The notes under the pieces were generated by a model. It saw only the letters and a program-made list of their open reading frames with translations. It did no database searches and was not told where the DNA came from. A DNA stretch of 64,000 bases from Serinus canaria. Its lineage: Eukaryota > Chordata > Aves > Passeriformes > Fringillidae. The stretch covers positions 102,591,990-102,655,989 of the forward strand of contig NC_066315.1 of NCBI RefSeq assembly GCF_022539315.1, in the 5' to 3' direction. Shown piece after piece: positions 50,523-62,275 of this stretch (positions within the stretch are counted from its first letter, which is position 1; every line of letters starts with the position of its first letter). The position numbers were made by a program, and so were the translations under genes.

Positions 50523-53500
50523 GAGTAGAAATGAAAATACAAATTTTTAATAAACTTTAAATATGATAAAGGTTGTGTGACTTTTAATTTAACTAACTCT
50601 TTAAAAGCACAGCTGGAGAACAGAAAATTGACCTTTAGACCACTCTGGAATACTATATCAGGTACTCATCTATATTATTGGAATGAATCTTCAGTGCAAT
50701 CTGGCTGGGAAATTTCACTGTAACGTAGCTACCATCAAGAAAGAACAAGTGTGACTAGTTGTATAAATAAATTGAACATATCAAAATCTGCAAACATTCC
50801 TTTATGAACATTGACAAAGTTATGTTACTTCCAGGGGGGTATGATAGTGCCTGGCAGGACCTGAAAAACACCTGTGAAAAGGAATTATGTGTATTCCTGA
50901 GGGAGACTGAACTAAATCTGGTGCTCAAAGTAATTTAAAAAGTGAAAATTCCTCTTTAATCAGTCTGCTTACTGGGTGCTTGTTAACTGCTCTGTACATA
51001 CAGTTTTCCAGGAGAACTCAGCCCAACAGTATAGGTCATATCTGGCTCTTCATTCACATTAGGTATTAATGCTGGTTTTAAAAGTGTTTCCAGTAACACT
51101 GTAGATATTGTTCAGGTTAATAACTGGCAATCTACAACTTCTCTACGATGAGCTGCTCACTTTGTTTATATGTTTCATCTGAAAGTTCACAAGTCTGGCC
51201 TGTGAAGAGACCCTACTGTGACTGGATAATTCCTGTGTATAATTTCTTCATTCTCGGAAGTGGTGTGTTTTCTAAGTTACTGTCAAGTGTTTTTTTTAGC
51301 AGAATCCTTTTCAGAAGGGTGAGGTATCGTTGCTGTGCTTCATGAAGCGTGCTAGATTTTCTCCTCCTCTCCTAGTGTGTTTTCAGCATGCTTGTTTTTT
51401 TCCAGCACCTTCTTAAGCAGTTAGCATTCCTGTGATTCCCTTGAGCCTCACCCTGCTGAAAACTGACTTTATGTTGACTTAATTTTGCCTACTATCCTGA
51501 AAGCAAAAAAGGTTTTTGTCAGGTATCCCATAACCCTTCTTGAGGGGCAGAGTGACTCAGCCTTGCAGAAGGTAAGCTAGCACACCCAGTTGCATTTTGG
51601 ACAACTCAGAAGTCCACCCAGTTTAACCCTCCACACCCAGTATATGGAAAATTAGGAAAATGGAGGTATATATACACTGGTTTCTTGTCCTGAGTGGGAA
51701 GGCAATGTTTCTTTGAAATTATAAGTATCTTAATTCAATTCCTGACAGCTGTTGGCCATATTGAATTTTACACAGTAAAATTATTTTTTCCAGGTTCTGA
51801 AAAACTCTTCATATAGTTGAAATTATTCTAATGCAGAGAAAGAAAAAAAAAAACGGGAAATAAGTATTTGAATAATACGTGGTAGTATATTTATTTAATT
51901 TGAGGAATGTTTGCTATTGCACACCTTAAGACTGGTTTTACCTGGGACTTCATTGTGGCATTATAAGATTGGGATATGGGGAATCTTTGTCTTTGCTTCC
52001 CAGAAAAGCATCATGTTCTTTTTACTTTATTCAGAGGTGGGAAATTGATGCTATTGCATTGTCTATTATTTTGTAGATACTAAATTCCTTCCAAATAGAC
52101 TATCTTTAAGTAATAAGCCTTACAAAAAAGCAAAATACATTACAGTGTGGTCTGAAATTAGGATAACATGTCAAAGAGAAGGGGTGGTTTGGGTTATAAA
52201 TACTCTATTTTAGCCATGTATATTTTGAATTATGATTGTAGTTCAGCTCAGAAAGACTAATTTTTTTAGTCTGTAAGACCATGCAAATGTCAGCCAGTGC
52301 TGAATTCTCAGGATACAGTGCTGCTCAGGATTTCAGATGGGTGGTTACTGGGGAAGTCAGAAAAGTGTGCATGTGAATCCAGAAACAGAATCTGCTTTTG
52401 GTTGCAAGGCTTGCTTTAGTCAGTGTCATAGGAGATAGCATTGCACCTCAGGCAAGAAAATGTGACTCTTTAATGTTTGAGACAGATCTGATGCTTAAGT
52501 CCAGAAACTGAAGTATAACTGTTGTTTGTTTTTATTTTAGCAGGGAAAAAGCAATAATCCCAACTGGCAGTCCAAAAATAACAAGATTGGAGGGTGGAAG
52601 GAAAAAGAAGGAAAAGGGAGGACTAAAATGGAGAGGTAAATTGTTATTGTGTAGCCACAGTTGCCTTGCAAGGAGGTGCAGGGAGGCAGCCTTTATCAGC
52701 AGTATGTGGGAATGCAGTGGTGTATGGTGACTGCAGAGGAGAAGCAGAGACACCACTGCTACACCATACCATTTGAAATGATTAGAGATTTGTGGGAGAG
52801 AAAGGGGAGTATCTCCAGTTCTCTTCTGGAGATGTAAGTACCTTGTGGTCTGTTGTTTCATAAAGCTCCTTAAATACCTCCTAAATATTGGACTTTTTCT
52901 AGTAACTCACTGTAATGTTATCTCTCCCCATTTCTATTGTAATTCCTGGTCTCCCATCAATAGCTTTAGCCTGGGTGGTTCAAGCTTTGGGAAAGTCTGA
53001 TTCTTTGCAATGAAATCGTGCAGGAGCAGATTCTTATTTGTGATTCCTTTTCCTTGATCATCAGATCAATGGGGGGTGTTGTGGGATTGTGGCATGTTAA
53101 GGCTGTGATATATGGATATTTTGTATCTTCTTTGTATTTGTGGAAATGAAAAACCTCAGCCACAATAGAAGGAAAGTTATGAGTCCTGAAATGGATTCTT
53201 CCTCTTTTCTGAATCAGAAGGGAGCTGTGATAGGATATCATTTGAGGACTAGAAAGGAAAGGGGAGGATGGGAGGAAAGTAGAAAATATGAGACTCTAAA
53301 AGTACTTGGAACCCAGTCTCAACATCTATTGCCTTTTTTTTTCCTCATGGAAATAAATTTAAATGTTTCTTCTCGAACATTTTAAAAGTGCAGTATATTC
53401 TTCCTGGAAAGTACTGCTGCTAGGTATTACATAGGCTGCCATTTTTAAGCTTTGAACCATAAATGCAACACAGAGGAACATTTTGCTAGTAATTCATATT

Positions 53501-53969
53501 ATTTCTTTATATTACTTTATTTTTTATTTTACAGCTTTGTTTGATATTACATGTTTGGACTCGAAGCCTTTCTTCTAAATTTTGCATTAGTAATTGCAGG
53601 AAAAGTTGGTTTTCTTGAGTCATTTATCTCACCTTTGGTTTAAAGGAATAGATGGCAACATGTAATTATATTCCTTCAAAGCTGAGTGGTCTGGAGAGGG
53701 CTGAAATAACCCAGACCACACTGAAAGATAGCCAGTGTTTAATTGCAGAAGAAAATGCCAAGTCCTGTGTTTGGGCTGGCATAACCCTGCACAACAGCAC
53801 AGACCATGAGGCCAGCTGGCTAGCAAGCAGCTTGGTTGATTCTGGAGGTGTCTTTGAATGATGGATTCACTGCATGAATCTGCAGTGTTTCCTTGAAGCA
53901 CATGGGCAGTCATGTCCTTGGCAGTGTTACCAGCAAGTCCTTCCTTCCCCTTTTTGGTACTTGTGAGAA
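50523..53969. other. Non-coding DNA, no feature seen
   Basis: AT-rich sequence with a purine-rich part at about 52587-52640. Open frames are of chance length, and the longest (109 codons, minus strand, 52532-52861) lies over that purine tract. No repeat or exon is recognised. Confidence 0.5.
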
Positions 53970-54425
53970 CACATTAGGAGAGCTACAACCAGTTTGGAGT
54001 CCTCTGCTAAAAGAAATTCCCTGATGTGCTGAGTCCAGCAGAGAGCTACTAAAGTGGTCGTGGGGCTGGAGTACATCTGAAGTTATACGGGGTGAGGCTG
54101 AGAGAGCTGGGTTTGTGCAGCATTAAAAAGAGACGGCTGATGGGAGGTCTCACTGCTGTCTTTACTACCCCAGACATACAGAGGAGATGGGGCCAGACCC
54201 TTCTCAGAGGTGTGTAGTGGAAGGGCCCAAAGCCACAGAATAAAGAAAACATAGGAATTTGTGCCTAAAGAGTAAGCATTTGGGGAAATGATCGGGGTAA
54301 AATCATGAGACCAAATGTAGTGTGAGGCTGAGGGATCTCCATCCTTGGAGGTATGCAGAGCTTGGCTGGGCTGGCTTTGAGATGGGTGCTTGGACCTGAT
54401 GACCTCTAGAGATTGCTGCCAGCTT
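53970..54425 (+). mobile_element. CR1 LINE fragment, plus strand, diverged
   Basis: CR1 blocks occur in order. They are GAGTCCAGCAGAGAGCTAC, GTGGGGCTGGAGTACATCT, GGTGAGGCTGAGAGAGCTGG, an AAAGAGACGGCTGATGGGAG block, GGGGCCAGACCCTTCTCAG, then a gap of poorly matching sequence. The 3' part follows (CCATCCTTGGAGGTATGCA, GGACCTGATGACCTCTAGAG) without a preserved ATTCTATG tail. The first 50 bp match the codons for the last part of CR1 ORF2 only weakly. It is a decayed, internally deleted copy. Confidence 0.8.
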
Positions 54426-57367
54426 AGATGGCTTAGTGCATACTAGTGATTATGTCCCCCAAGAGGGACATAAATGGGATTTCCAATGGGGTTATGCAGC
54501 ATAGGAGGCATCTCCTTAGAATTGCATGCATGTTTGTGGGTTGGAGTTTCTTGGGGCTTTTTGTTAAAACCCTGCTGGCTCTTACTTTCACCTTAACTTG
54601 CTTGAGAACATTTCTGTGATTTATCACTTTAAGATGTTTTGATTGTTTGTATGTTTGTCAGGTTTGCAATCATAACAATTTATCTTCTTTCTCATAATAA
54701 CTCTAGAAACTGATAAGGGTGTTGATGATCCAATGCCCCACTTCTTTGTAAGCTTTGATCAGTGAAGTAGATAAAAATATCAATTTCTGAATTATTCTGG
54801 TTCAGATTTTGCCTGGATACTGTCTGTAAATAGTAGAGATGATTTACACTTATCTTTCTCTCAGTTTCTGCTTCAGGCTCTCAGCAAGCTCCAGCAGATA
54901 TGAAATGGGTATGACGGGCTATAGCAATATTTAGAAGGCTCTGTTCAGAGCTGTCGTTCTAGCAACTTGTTTCACATGTAGTAATTTGAAGTTCTGGAGG
55001 ACAAGGTAAAAAGCTAGCAATCTTCCAAAGAGGTGAGAGCCAGTGCAATCGAGTCTCTGATGGCACTACTTTGTAAGAAGCATGCAAAAAGTACATTTTG
55101 TGTGCTTTACTTTAAATCACTTGCTAGCTTTAAACCCATTTGCTAGATGTTATTTACTCTCTGGAGGCTGCTTTCATGGACCTTCTTGAGAGCTGAAGTT
55201 ACTCAGCAGTTCACCTGCTTTGAACCCACATAGATGGGCAGCTAAAAAAGAAAATCAAGCAAGGATTTCCATGTACCTGTGTGACTTACTTGACTCGATA
55301 GTTTCTTTATTGCCACATGTCAGTCATCTGCATGTCTGGGTTGTGCACTGTGTTAGGGCCTCCCCTTTCAGGAAGGTCACTTGGCATCTCTCCTGAGCTC
55401 AGCTGAGGGCAGTTCATTCCTCCTGTAGAAGTCTCACAGTATCCCTCATTTCCTGGGAGCATCTGGAGCATGGTGTGAGCTGCATGAGCTACTCTGGTAG
55501 GGGCAGCTCATCCATTGCTGCATTGATGTAGGAGCTGTAGGGCCCTGCTGTGCCCCATCAGATCAGACTTCGTCTGTATGTGCACAGATAAGATGCCAAC
55601 AAATATGTTGTCACTGCTGAACCAGCTTATCCCGCTTGCAGCCTGTTCCCATGGAGGGCAGTCTGGCAGGCAGGGCACCAGGAACAAGTGACAAAGACTA
55701 GGCAGTGGCTGGGCTCCTCTCAAGGGGACAAGTAGAGGAACATGAGAGCTTGTGTTGTGCTCAGCACAATGTGTACACATGTCCATGGAGCATCTTGGGA
55801 CTGTAATTGTGGCTGTGTGCATGGGTGGGCTGGTGTGTACAGAAGACTCAGTCACTTCACAGATGATGGCCTGGGCAGGCTTTTGGTGTAGCTCATGTTA
55901 ATTTTGTGATGCAGCCTGGTCAGATACTCAGGGTAGCATTCAGACACTACACTTTGTGTCACTTCACTGTTTAGTACTCTTTTTCCATTAAGTAGCAGCT
56001 GGAAGTGCTTGTGGTCCTGTTCCCTCTCCCCCTAAAGCCTGATCACCCCTAGTGGTGCTGAAGAAACACAGCTTATTCCCACCATATTAGAACAATTTGG
56101 ATTATCCTGAGAAGAAAGAGAGAGAACTGAAAAAGTGAAGTGAAAGGAGGGAATATCACACTAAATTCAATTAGTTTTGTTTGATTTTGTAGTCAAAACA
56201 AAAGGGATTGTTCCTTCTCCCTTGGATACGTTGGAATTACAGATTTTACATAGCAATTTAAGCTAGTATTAAACTCATATATAATCAGCCCTTAAAGTCT
56301 GGTAACTAGATTTGTACTCAGAAAAAAACAATGAATTGCCATCTTCCTGAAATGCATATACTTCCTATGAACTACCCAGACTGCTCTAAAGGAATCGTGT
56401 CATCAGTTTGGCCAGCTGACAAGGCATATGGCAAACTCTTTTATGATGCCTGTTATCTGTAATGATAGCTGTTTGTGTAGCTGTGCTATTCACTAAGTGA
56501 GAGTAGAACAGTAGTGCAGCAATTGCTACTAAGTGGAACAAACTGCAAAAGGACAAAAAAAAAATTGAAGACCAACATTTTAGAAATGTGAGAAAAAGAA
56601 AAGCAGCACAGTCACCCAGGGGAGTTTCTATAGCAGCAGTAATCTGAAACACCCAGGCACATTGCCAAGAGCTCCAGTAGGTTGTTAATCAAAACTTCCA
56701 AATCTCCTGCCAATCCAAGGCTCTCTTAGCATCAGAAGAGAAAGCTGTCACATAATGATGTGATACTTAACTTACATAAAGAAATCTTCAATTTTTATTT
56801 TTTTTTTGTGAGGAGTATTCTTGTCCTAAACAGATTTTTTTTCTTTTTTCAGACTATAAGAGAACCCTTTCCATTGGAGTTTCAATTGAAGTAATGTATT
56901 TTTAAACATTATTACATTTAATTTTTAATAAGCATACAGGATACTTTTGGATACCCTAGAGAATATATTCTCTTTTACTGGCTGCAATTAGGTGTTCCAG
57001 TAGTAAAATGCAAATCTTATAATTCTTCCTAGGAATTGCAAAAGGTAGTAGTAAGAATATTAAGCAAGTGTCTGTGTAAAGCAGACACTTTAATTGCAAT
57101 GTAAAATTTAAGTAAATTCTGTAAAAGTGCTGCAGTTATCTATTTAGTTACCAGTAATATATGGCTTTGCTTCAGGCATTGAATTAACTAAAAAATAGCG
57201 TCAGCCACTTCCTGTTTGTATGGAGAGTTGGTTTCTTTATAGTATCACACAGTAGGCATTTTTTTTCAGCTGATGCTGACAAATCCCATTATCTAGGAGG
57301 TGTTTCTATTGCATAATCTTAGAAGCAGTGAAGGCAGCAGTGATTTCAATCTTTTCCATCTTAATTT
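54426..57367. other. Non-coding DNA, partly GC-richer
   Basis: No mobile element is named. The part at about 55300-55860 is more GC-rich, with a minus-strand open frame of 115 codons (55508-55855) without recognisable domain. A T-rich splice-acceptor-like tract lies near 56780-56850. I call no exon. Confidence 0.45.
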
Positions 57368-57700
57368 TCCGGGTGATGGATTTTTCAGTTCGCTTGGAGG
57401 GAGAGAAGGATGCAGCAGGACATAAAAGGAAAGTGTGCTTTTTGGAGTGGTTTTCCATTCCCACTGCTTGCATTGCAAGCCCTCAGTGATCCCAGTGAGG
57501 ATGCTGGAGAGAGGCAGGAGGGAGGGCAGGAGGCAGAGGCAGTAACTGCTGGCCATTCACACTGAGAGCGTTCTGCGGCACTGCGCTGTTCGCTCTGCCA
57601 CCGGTGGGGTCAGGGCTGATTTACACAGTCTGGCATATTTCGAGGAGAAGTTCACTGCTAAGGGAATGTCTGAGAGTACACAGGGATGCCAGTGAGCTTG
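57368..57700 (+). promoter_or_regulatory. CpG cluster with TATA-like box: possible promoter and first exon
   Basis: Eight CpG dinucleotides fall in about 275 bp (57370, 57391, 57569, 57576, 57584, 57591, 57602, 57641), five of them within 35 bp, against a CpG-poor background. A TATA-like CATAAAAGG sits at 57421-57429. Downstream, GGAGGGAGGGCAGGAGG-type purine sequence leads to the CpG-rich core. An ATG at 57686 is followed at once by GTGAGC at 57692, a good splice donor, which would give a first exon coding for only Met-Pro. The frame through the CpG core is open from at least 57541 to a TAA near 57717 but has no early ATG. The parts fit a weak or tissue-specific promoter. No known gene is recognised. 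Confidence 0.3.
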
Positions 57701-58351
57701 GAGAGCTGTGGTTTTAAGCTGTGTTTTTATAGGAGCTGTGCTGCCATAGAAACTGAGAGACTATACGTAAGCTTTGGCTTTCTATGTAAATAGCCATAAG
57801 TGCCTTTGGCCTGCCTAAATCTTGGGAGAGAGAGAGATTTATGGGGCTTAGGAGAGGAGAAATTCCCTCCCCCATGACCCTATTTCCCAAAAATACCATA
57901 TGTCAACAGGATTCTTTTAAGGGAGCTGTTAAGAATCTTAATGAAACAGAGCATCCTGGGGTTTTTGTAGGATAACCCATGTCAGTTGATTGGGAGAAAA
58001 GCTTTCATCAGTATAGTTTTCAGCCTTTCAGAATGGAATGGAGAAATTTAGCATGGAAGAAAAATTCTGAGTACTGCTTTATAGGTCTCAAATTTCATGT
58101 TACAGCTGTTGTTTAGCCCCCTATACTTCTGCTTTAGCACAATTCCAGCTATTGAGAGTAGACTCCTTAATACCATAAAGATCCCTGTGTGACATGATAA
58201 ATCAGTCTGTTATGGGCCAGAAGGCATGGACAATAGCCTTAGGCAAAATTAATGTAAGGTAATAAACCCAAGAAGATGGTATATATAAACGGAATTACTT
58301 TCAAGCCAGTAGGGGCACTCTTTTTAATTCAGTAGTTGGCTTTTGTTTAGT
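57701..58351. other. Non-coding DNA, no feature seen
   Basis: Unremarkable sequence following the possible first exon. If 57692 is a real donor, this would be the start of its intron. Confidence 0.45.
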
Positions 58352-58384
58352 TTACTACACTTACACTGTATGTAAGTGTAGTAA
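58352..58384. repeat. Perfect 14-bp inverted repeat with 5-base loop
   Basis: The arm TTACTACACTTACA (58352-58365), the loop CTGTA and the arm TGTAAGTGTAGTAA (58371-58384) pair at all 14 positions. As DNA it can form a cruciform and as RNA a stable hairpin. The stem is too short for a typical microRNA precursor. Confidence 0.92.
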
Positions 58385-60403
58385 GCTATGTAAGAAGTAC
58401 ACAGTCTTTTCTTGGATCACTGACCAGTTTAGAGTTCTGAAAGAGACTAGATATCTGAATGGAGAAACAGGAGGAATAAAACCCAGGCTAAATTCAGATT
58501 TCTTTGGAAATTAAGCTTTACCCAAGGGTCAACAAAATAATTTCACTGTTTTGCCTGTCAACTCTCCTGAAAGACTGTCTGCACTTCTGTCAAACATGAG
58601 GTGGCTGTCAGTGCAGGTAGGTGCAGGATGGCATTGATCCAGTTAGGTGCTGTGACAGCTTTAAACATTATGAGCTTCAGTGTAGGCTGGAGACTCCAAG
58701 TAAATACTCAGAAGAAAGACTGCTCTTGAAAAGCCTGTGGCAGAGCATGTTTGGCTATGGATGGGTGCCGCGCTCTGAGTCATTGCAAGCAAGATTAATT
58801 GCCCCATTTGATTGGGACATTTTAAGCTGCCTGAAAACTGTGCATCTAGTCTGAGCTATGTCTGGGTGCCTTTTCCTGCCAATGGAAAAGCGATGATACA
58901 TCTTGTCTTAATGTGGCTAGATGAAATTACATGTGTTGAATATCCCACTTAGATTGCTGCTGAACTGACTTATGAGTTCATGTACTTCAGGCCATTACAG
59001 GCCCCCCACAACTGGAATGCACCATCATGTATTGCACTCTTGCTTCAATGGAGATGATCATAAGATCCCTTTTTTAAAAGAAAATAGTATACTTGGATTG
59101 CAATTCTGTGTTCAGTGCAGAACACAAATTGGAATTTTATACCCAAATCCATCAATCATTTATGTAACAGGCAGTCTAAATCATGCCTGTGATACTGGCA
59201 GTCTACTTGTAGAGCCATAAATTATTGATCTGCTTCCTGCAGATTGTTTGCCCTTTCTGACTTAGACTAAAATTATTTACTGCCTTGGTTTTTTACAGCT
59301 GCTTATGTCACACAGGCCTTGTTAAAAATAATAGCAGCAAAGACTTCTTGAAGAGGTTTGAAAGATAGAAACTCTGTAAGAGAGTTCAGTCTCCTACATG
59401 ATACTGAGTTGATCAGTTTATGCAGACCACTTTTTCAAGGCAGTCTACATTTCCACTTCTCTATGGAAACAGAAAAAATAACTTGCGCAGAAATCTGAAG
59501 GTTTTTGATCCTTTTCACTGATTTTTCCTAGAAATCCAGTTACAAAATTATCAAGAAGCTGCTCTATAATCTTATCCCTGTAAAAGGAGTTTTTGCTTTG
59601 CAGCAATGGGTTTAATGACACAGGTGCTTCATGTCAGACTTGTTTTAATAAAATGCAGTAACTCCTGTGAACTTCAAGTGTGCCTTAAATTGCTGCACTA
59701 TTTTTCTTTATTTACTTTTAATCTGGCATAGACTGATGGTTTGATTTTCAATTTTAAAAAGCCACTCATTTTATGAGATGTGTAATGAGTTACAAATGTA
59801 AATTTGATCTAGGAAAAGTACAAGAATTTTCTACTGCAATTGGTCCCTGGAACTGTGCCCCAGAATGGAGATAAACAAGGACATATAGGCTGAAGGAAAA
59901 ATGTACCTTTGATATCTAATGTGGTTTGGTCTTAATGCCACAATTATTGCAGACTCTTGAAAGGGCAGTCTAACACACATTGGGCCACTGTGAGAAGGGA
60001 GTGTGAGAAGGACTGGAATCAGTCATTTCTCTCACGGGTGTTTACAGGTCTTCCCTGAGGATAGCAGAAACAAGACTATCGCCATAATCCTCGGCTATGG
60101 GAAAACCACCTTTTTCTGAGACCCACATTTACAGCCATCACTGAAACATACCATTGTGTTACACATTTCAGCTGGGCTCCTATTCCCATAATTTGTACTA
60201 ACAAGAAAATGAGTCTCCTCTCAGAATCGCATTTAATACACCATTTCTATTCTTCACATTCAGCCCACATGGTGCTATGCCTGAATAAAAGCAGATTGGC
60301 TTCCTTTTTTATTCAGACACTCTGGCTAACCCTCATATACATAAAAGAACTGCATCAGTGTTACCACCCACTGAACATACACATTTTTTTTCATGAATTG
60401 GGT
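58385..60403. other. Non-coding DNA, no gene recognised
   Basis: Contains a short CpG pair at 58769-58772 (TGCCGCGCTC) within an open frame of 77 codons (58621-58854) that has no recognised domain or good splice sites. The rest is AT-rich and unremarkable. Confidence 0.45.
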
Positions 60404-60450
60404 CCAATCCCTTTTTAAAGAAGCTGTTAAAGGGATTGGGTGGCTTCTTT
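60404..60450. repeat. Two overlapping, mutually exclusive inverted repeats
   Basis: CCAATCCCTTTTTAA (60404-60418) pairs with TTAAAGGGATTGG (60427-60439) with a two-base TT bulge. AAAGAAGC (60417-60424) pairs with GCTTCTTT (60443-60450). The two stems share bases and cannot coexist in one strand. Confidence 0.88.
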
Positions 60451-61326
60451 GCGTGTTACGCAGATCCTTCCCACTTCACAGAATCAGCAACAGCTATTGT
60501 TGGGAGCTAAAGAAGCCATTTTCCTAGCAATTCAAGTGAAATATTAGTCCTGCTCCATAATAAGCTTAGTGAGTATTTACGGGATACGGAGGTAGTAAAG
60601 AACCACTAGAGATCTTGAGTGGAATATAAATAGATTACCTTTTACAGGGTCTCAATGAGGGGAAGCTGAGAAATATGTCAGCTGTTTAATTATTAACATT
60701 CAGTATAAATCAATAGCAAAATAGGCTTTGATGGTGATCTTCAAAAGGGTTTTAATCATTACTTCCCTCACACACAGAAAGTGAGTCTGAGCACTGGGGG
60801 TTTAGCCTGTGTTTCTGTCAACTGTACTGGAAGGCTACCACTGTGGTGTTGCATTGACTTTAACAGCAATAATTAGGATAGCACCAGTTTTTTAAACTTA
60901 TTGGCATTTGGGGCTATTGCTACCACATGGCATACCTGGGTAATTCCTGAAGCGCAGAGGACAGACTAATGAACAAAATTCACTTAAATCCCATTGAAAT
61001 TAATTAAGTTGTACGATAGGACTGTAGATTTTGGGCCCATGTGATGCACGTGCATGGCACAGAATGCAGTCAAAAGGTTTGTGATTTTCCTTTGGTGTGA
61101 TGCTCCCCTGCCACCTGCCAGGAAACTGATGAACACACAAGCCCCTGGGGACAAGAACAACTGTGGAGCCCAATTTATTCACCAGCCCACTTCACAGTTT
61201 GAATTTGTGCTCTTCATTTTGCATTTTATTTGATATTACAGAAAGATATGGTATGTAAGCCCCTGGGAAGTGTGTTCCCTAGTTTGTATAGAAAAGTTAT
61301 TCTAAGTGAGGTTGGGAGGAGGTGTG
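60451..61326. other. Non-coding DNA, possible conserved element in the middle
   Basis: At about 60660-60750 an AT-rich stretch (GTTTAATTATTAACATT, AAATCAATAGC) looks like enhancer-type sequence, by texture only. Otherwise nothing is recognised. Confidence 0.35.
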
Positions 61327-61353
61327 GGATGCAAAGCAGGGTGGGGCAGGGGG
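61327..61353 (+). other. Potential G-quadruplex
   Basis: Four G runs (GGG, GGG, GGGG, GGGGG) lie within 27 bp, with loops of about 10, 1 and 2 bases. One long loop makes stability doubtful. Confidence 0.4.
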
Positions 61354-61489
61354 AGAACAGTTTAATGCAGGTGCAGGTGACATTTAGAGAAAAGAATCAT
61401 TTTATAGTAGGAAGTACAGAGTTGCTAAACTTTCTGGGTCTTGAAGTCTTGCTGCAAAGTGCAAATTCTTGATGGATTCCCTATAGCTA

Positions 61490-62275
61490 TCCAAAATGGG
61501 ATCTTCCGCTTTTCCTGTGCTAAGTCCTCACTCCTTCATTCCATTTTCTGCTTCTTCAGCTAAATTCATGTCCTCCCACCTTCTGGCTGCTCCAACTCTG
61601 GGTTGCTTGCCCTGCTTCTCACCCCTAATGTACAAACTGTCCTCATACCAGGTTGCAAATGCTCCAGAGCTGTCTCTGTCTCTAAGCACTTCTCTTACAA
61701 CCTGTGCATGTCCTTGCACACTCCTTCACTGCAACATCCCTTATCTGCAAGAGCTTGGAGGCTTGGAAGATGAGCCAAGGGCTGCAGCTGTAGCTATGCT
61801 TCAATATATTTAGCTTCTCTGCAGTCATAGCTAGTCTCTGATCTCTTGTGTGCTAGCCAAGGTGCTCACACTGGGTCTGTGGTCGGCCATGCAGGCTCCC
61901 AGGATGGAGGGAAGCTGCACAGTTTGTGCTGTGACCTGGCCACCAGAAGAGCTCTGGTAGGAAGGCACTCAGTGCAGGCTGAGCTCTGGTACTGTGCTCC
62001 TCCCTTCTCAGTGTTATCCCACAAGTGTGCCTACAGTCACGTGGTAGTCTGCCATGAGAATTCTGCTTTGTACAGAGAGTCTTTTGTGGGAAAAAGTGAG
62101 GCAGAGAACAGCAAGAGAGAGTAGGAGCTGGCATCTGTGAACTGCATTGGCTAGTCCAAATCCACCTGGTGATAGGATTTCCTTTCAGTGTCACCCAGTG
62201 ACTTGAGGGTGGGCTCACTGCTGAAGTCATCTGGGTTGTCCCATGGGTCATGTCAAAACATTTATCACCCACTGT
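61490..62275. other. GC-richer segment with long overlapping open frames, no gene recognised
   Basis: A plus-strand frame of 105 codons (61496-61813) is followed by a minus-strand frame of 139 codons (61853-62272), the longest in the window, overlapping a plus-strand frame of 92 codons (61846-62124). The translations are rich in Ser, His and Cys with no domain, signal or transmembrane pattern I trust. Splice sites are not obvious. The higher GC content lowers stop frequency and is enough to explain the frames. Confidence 0.3.
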
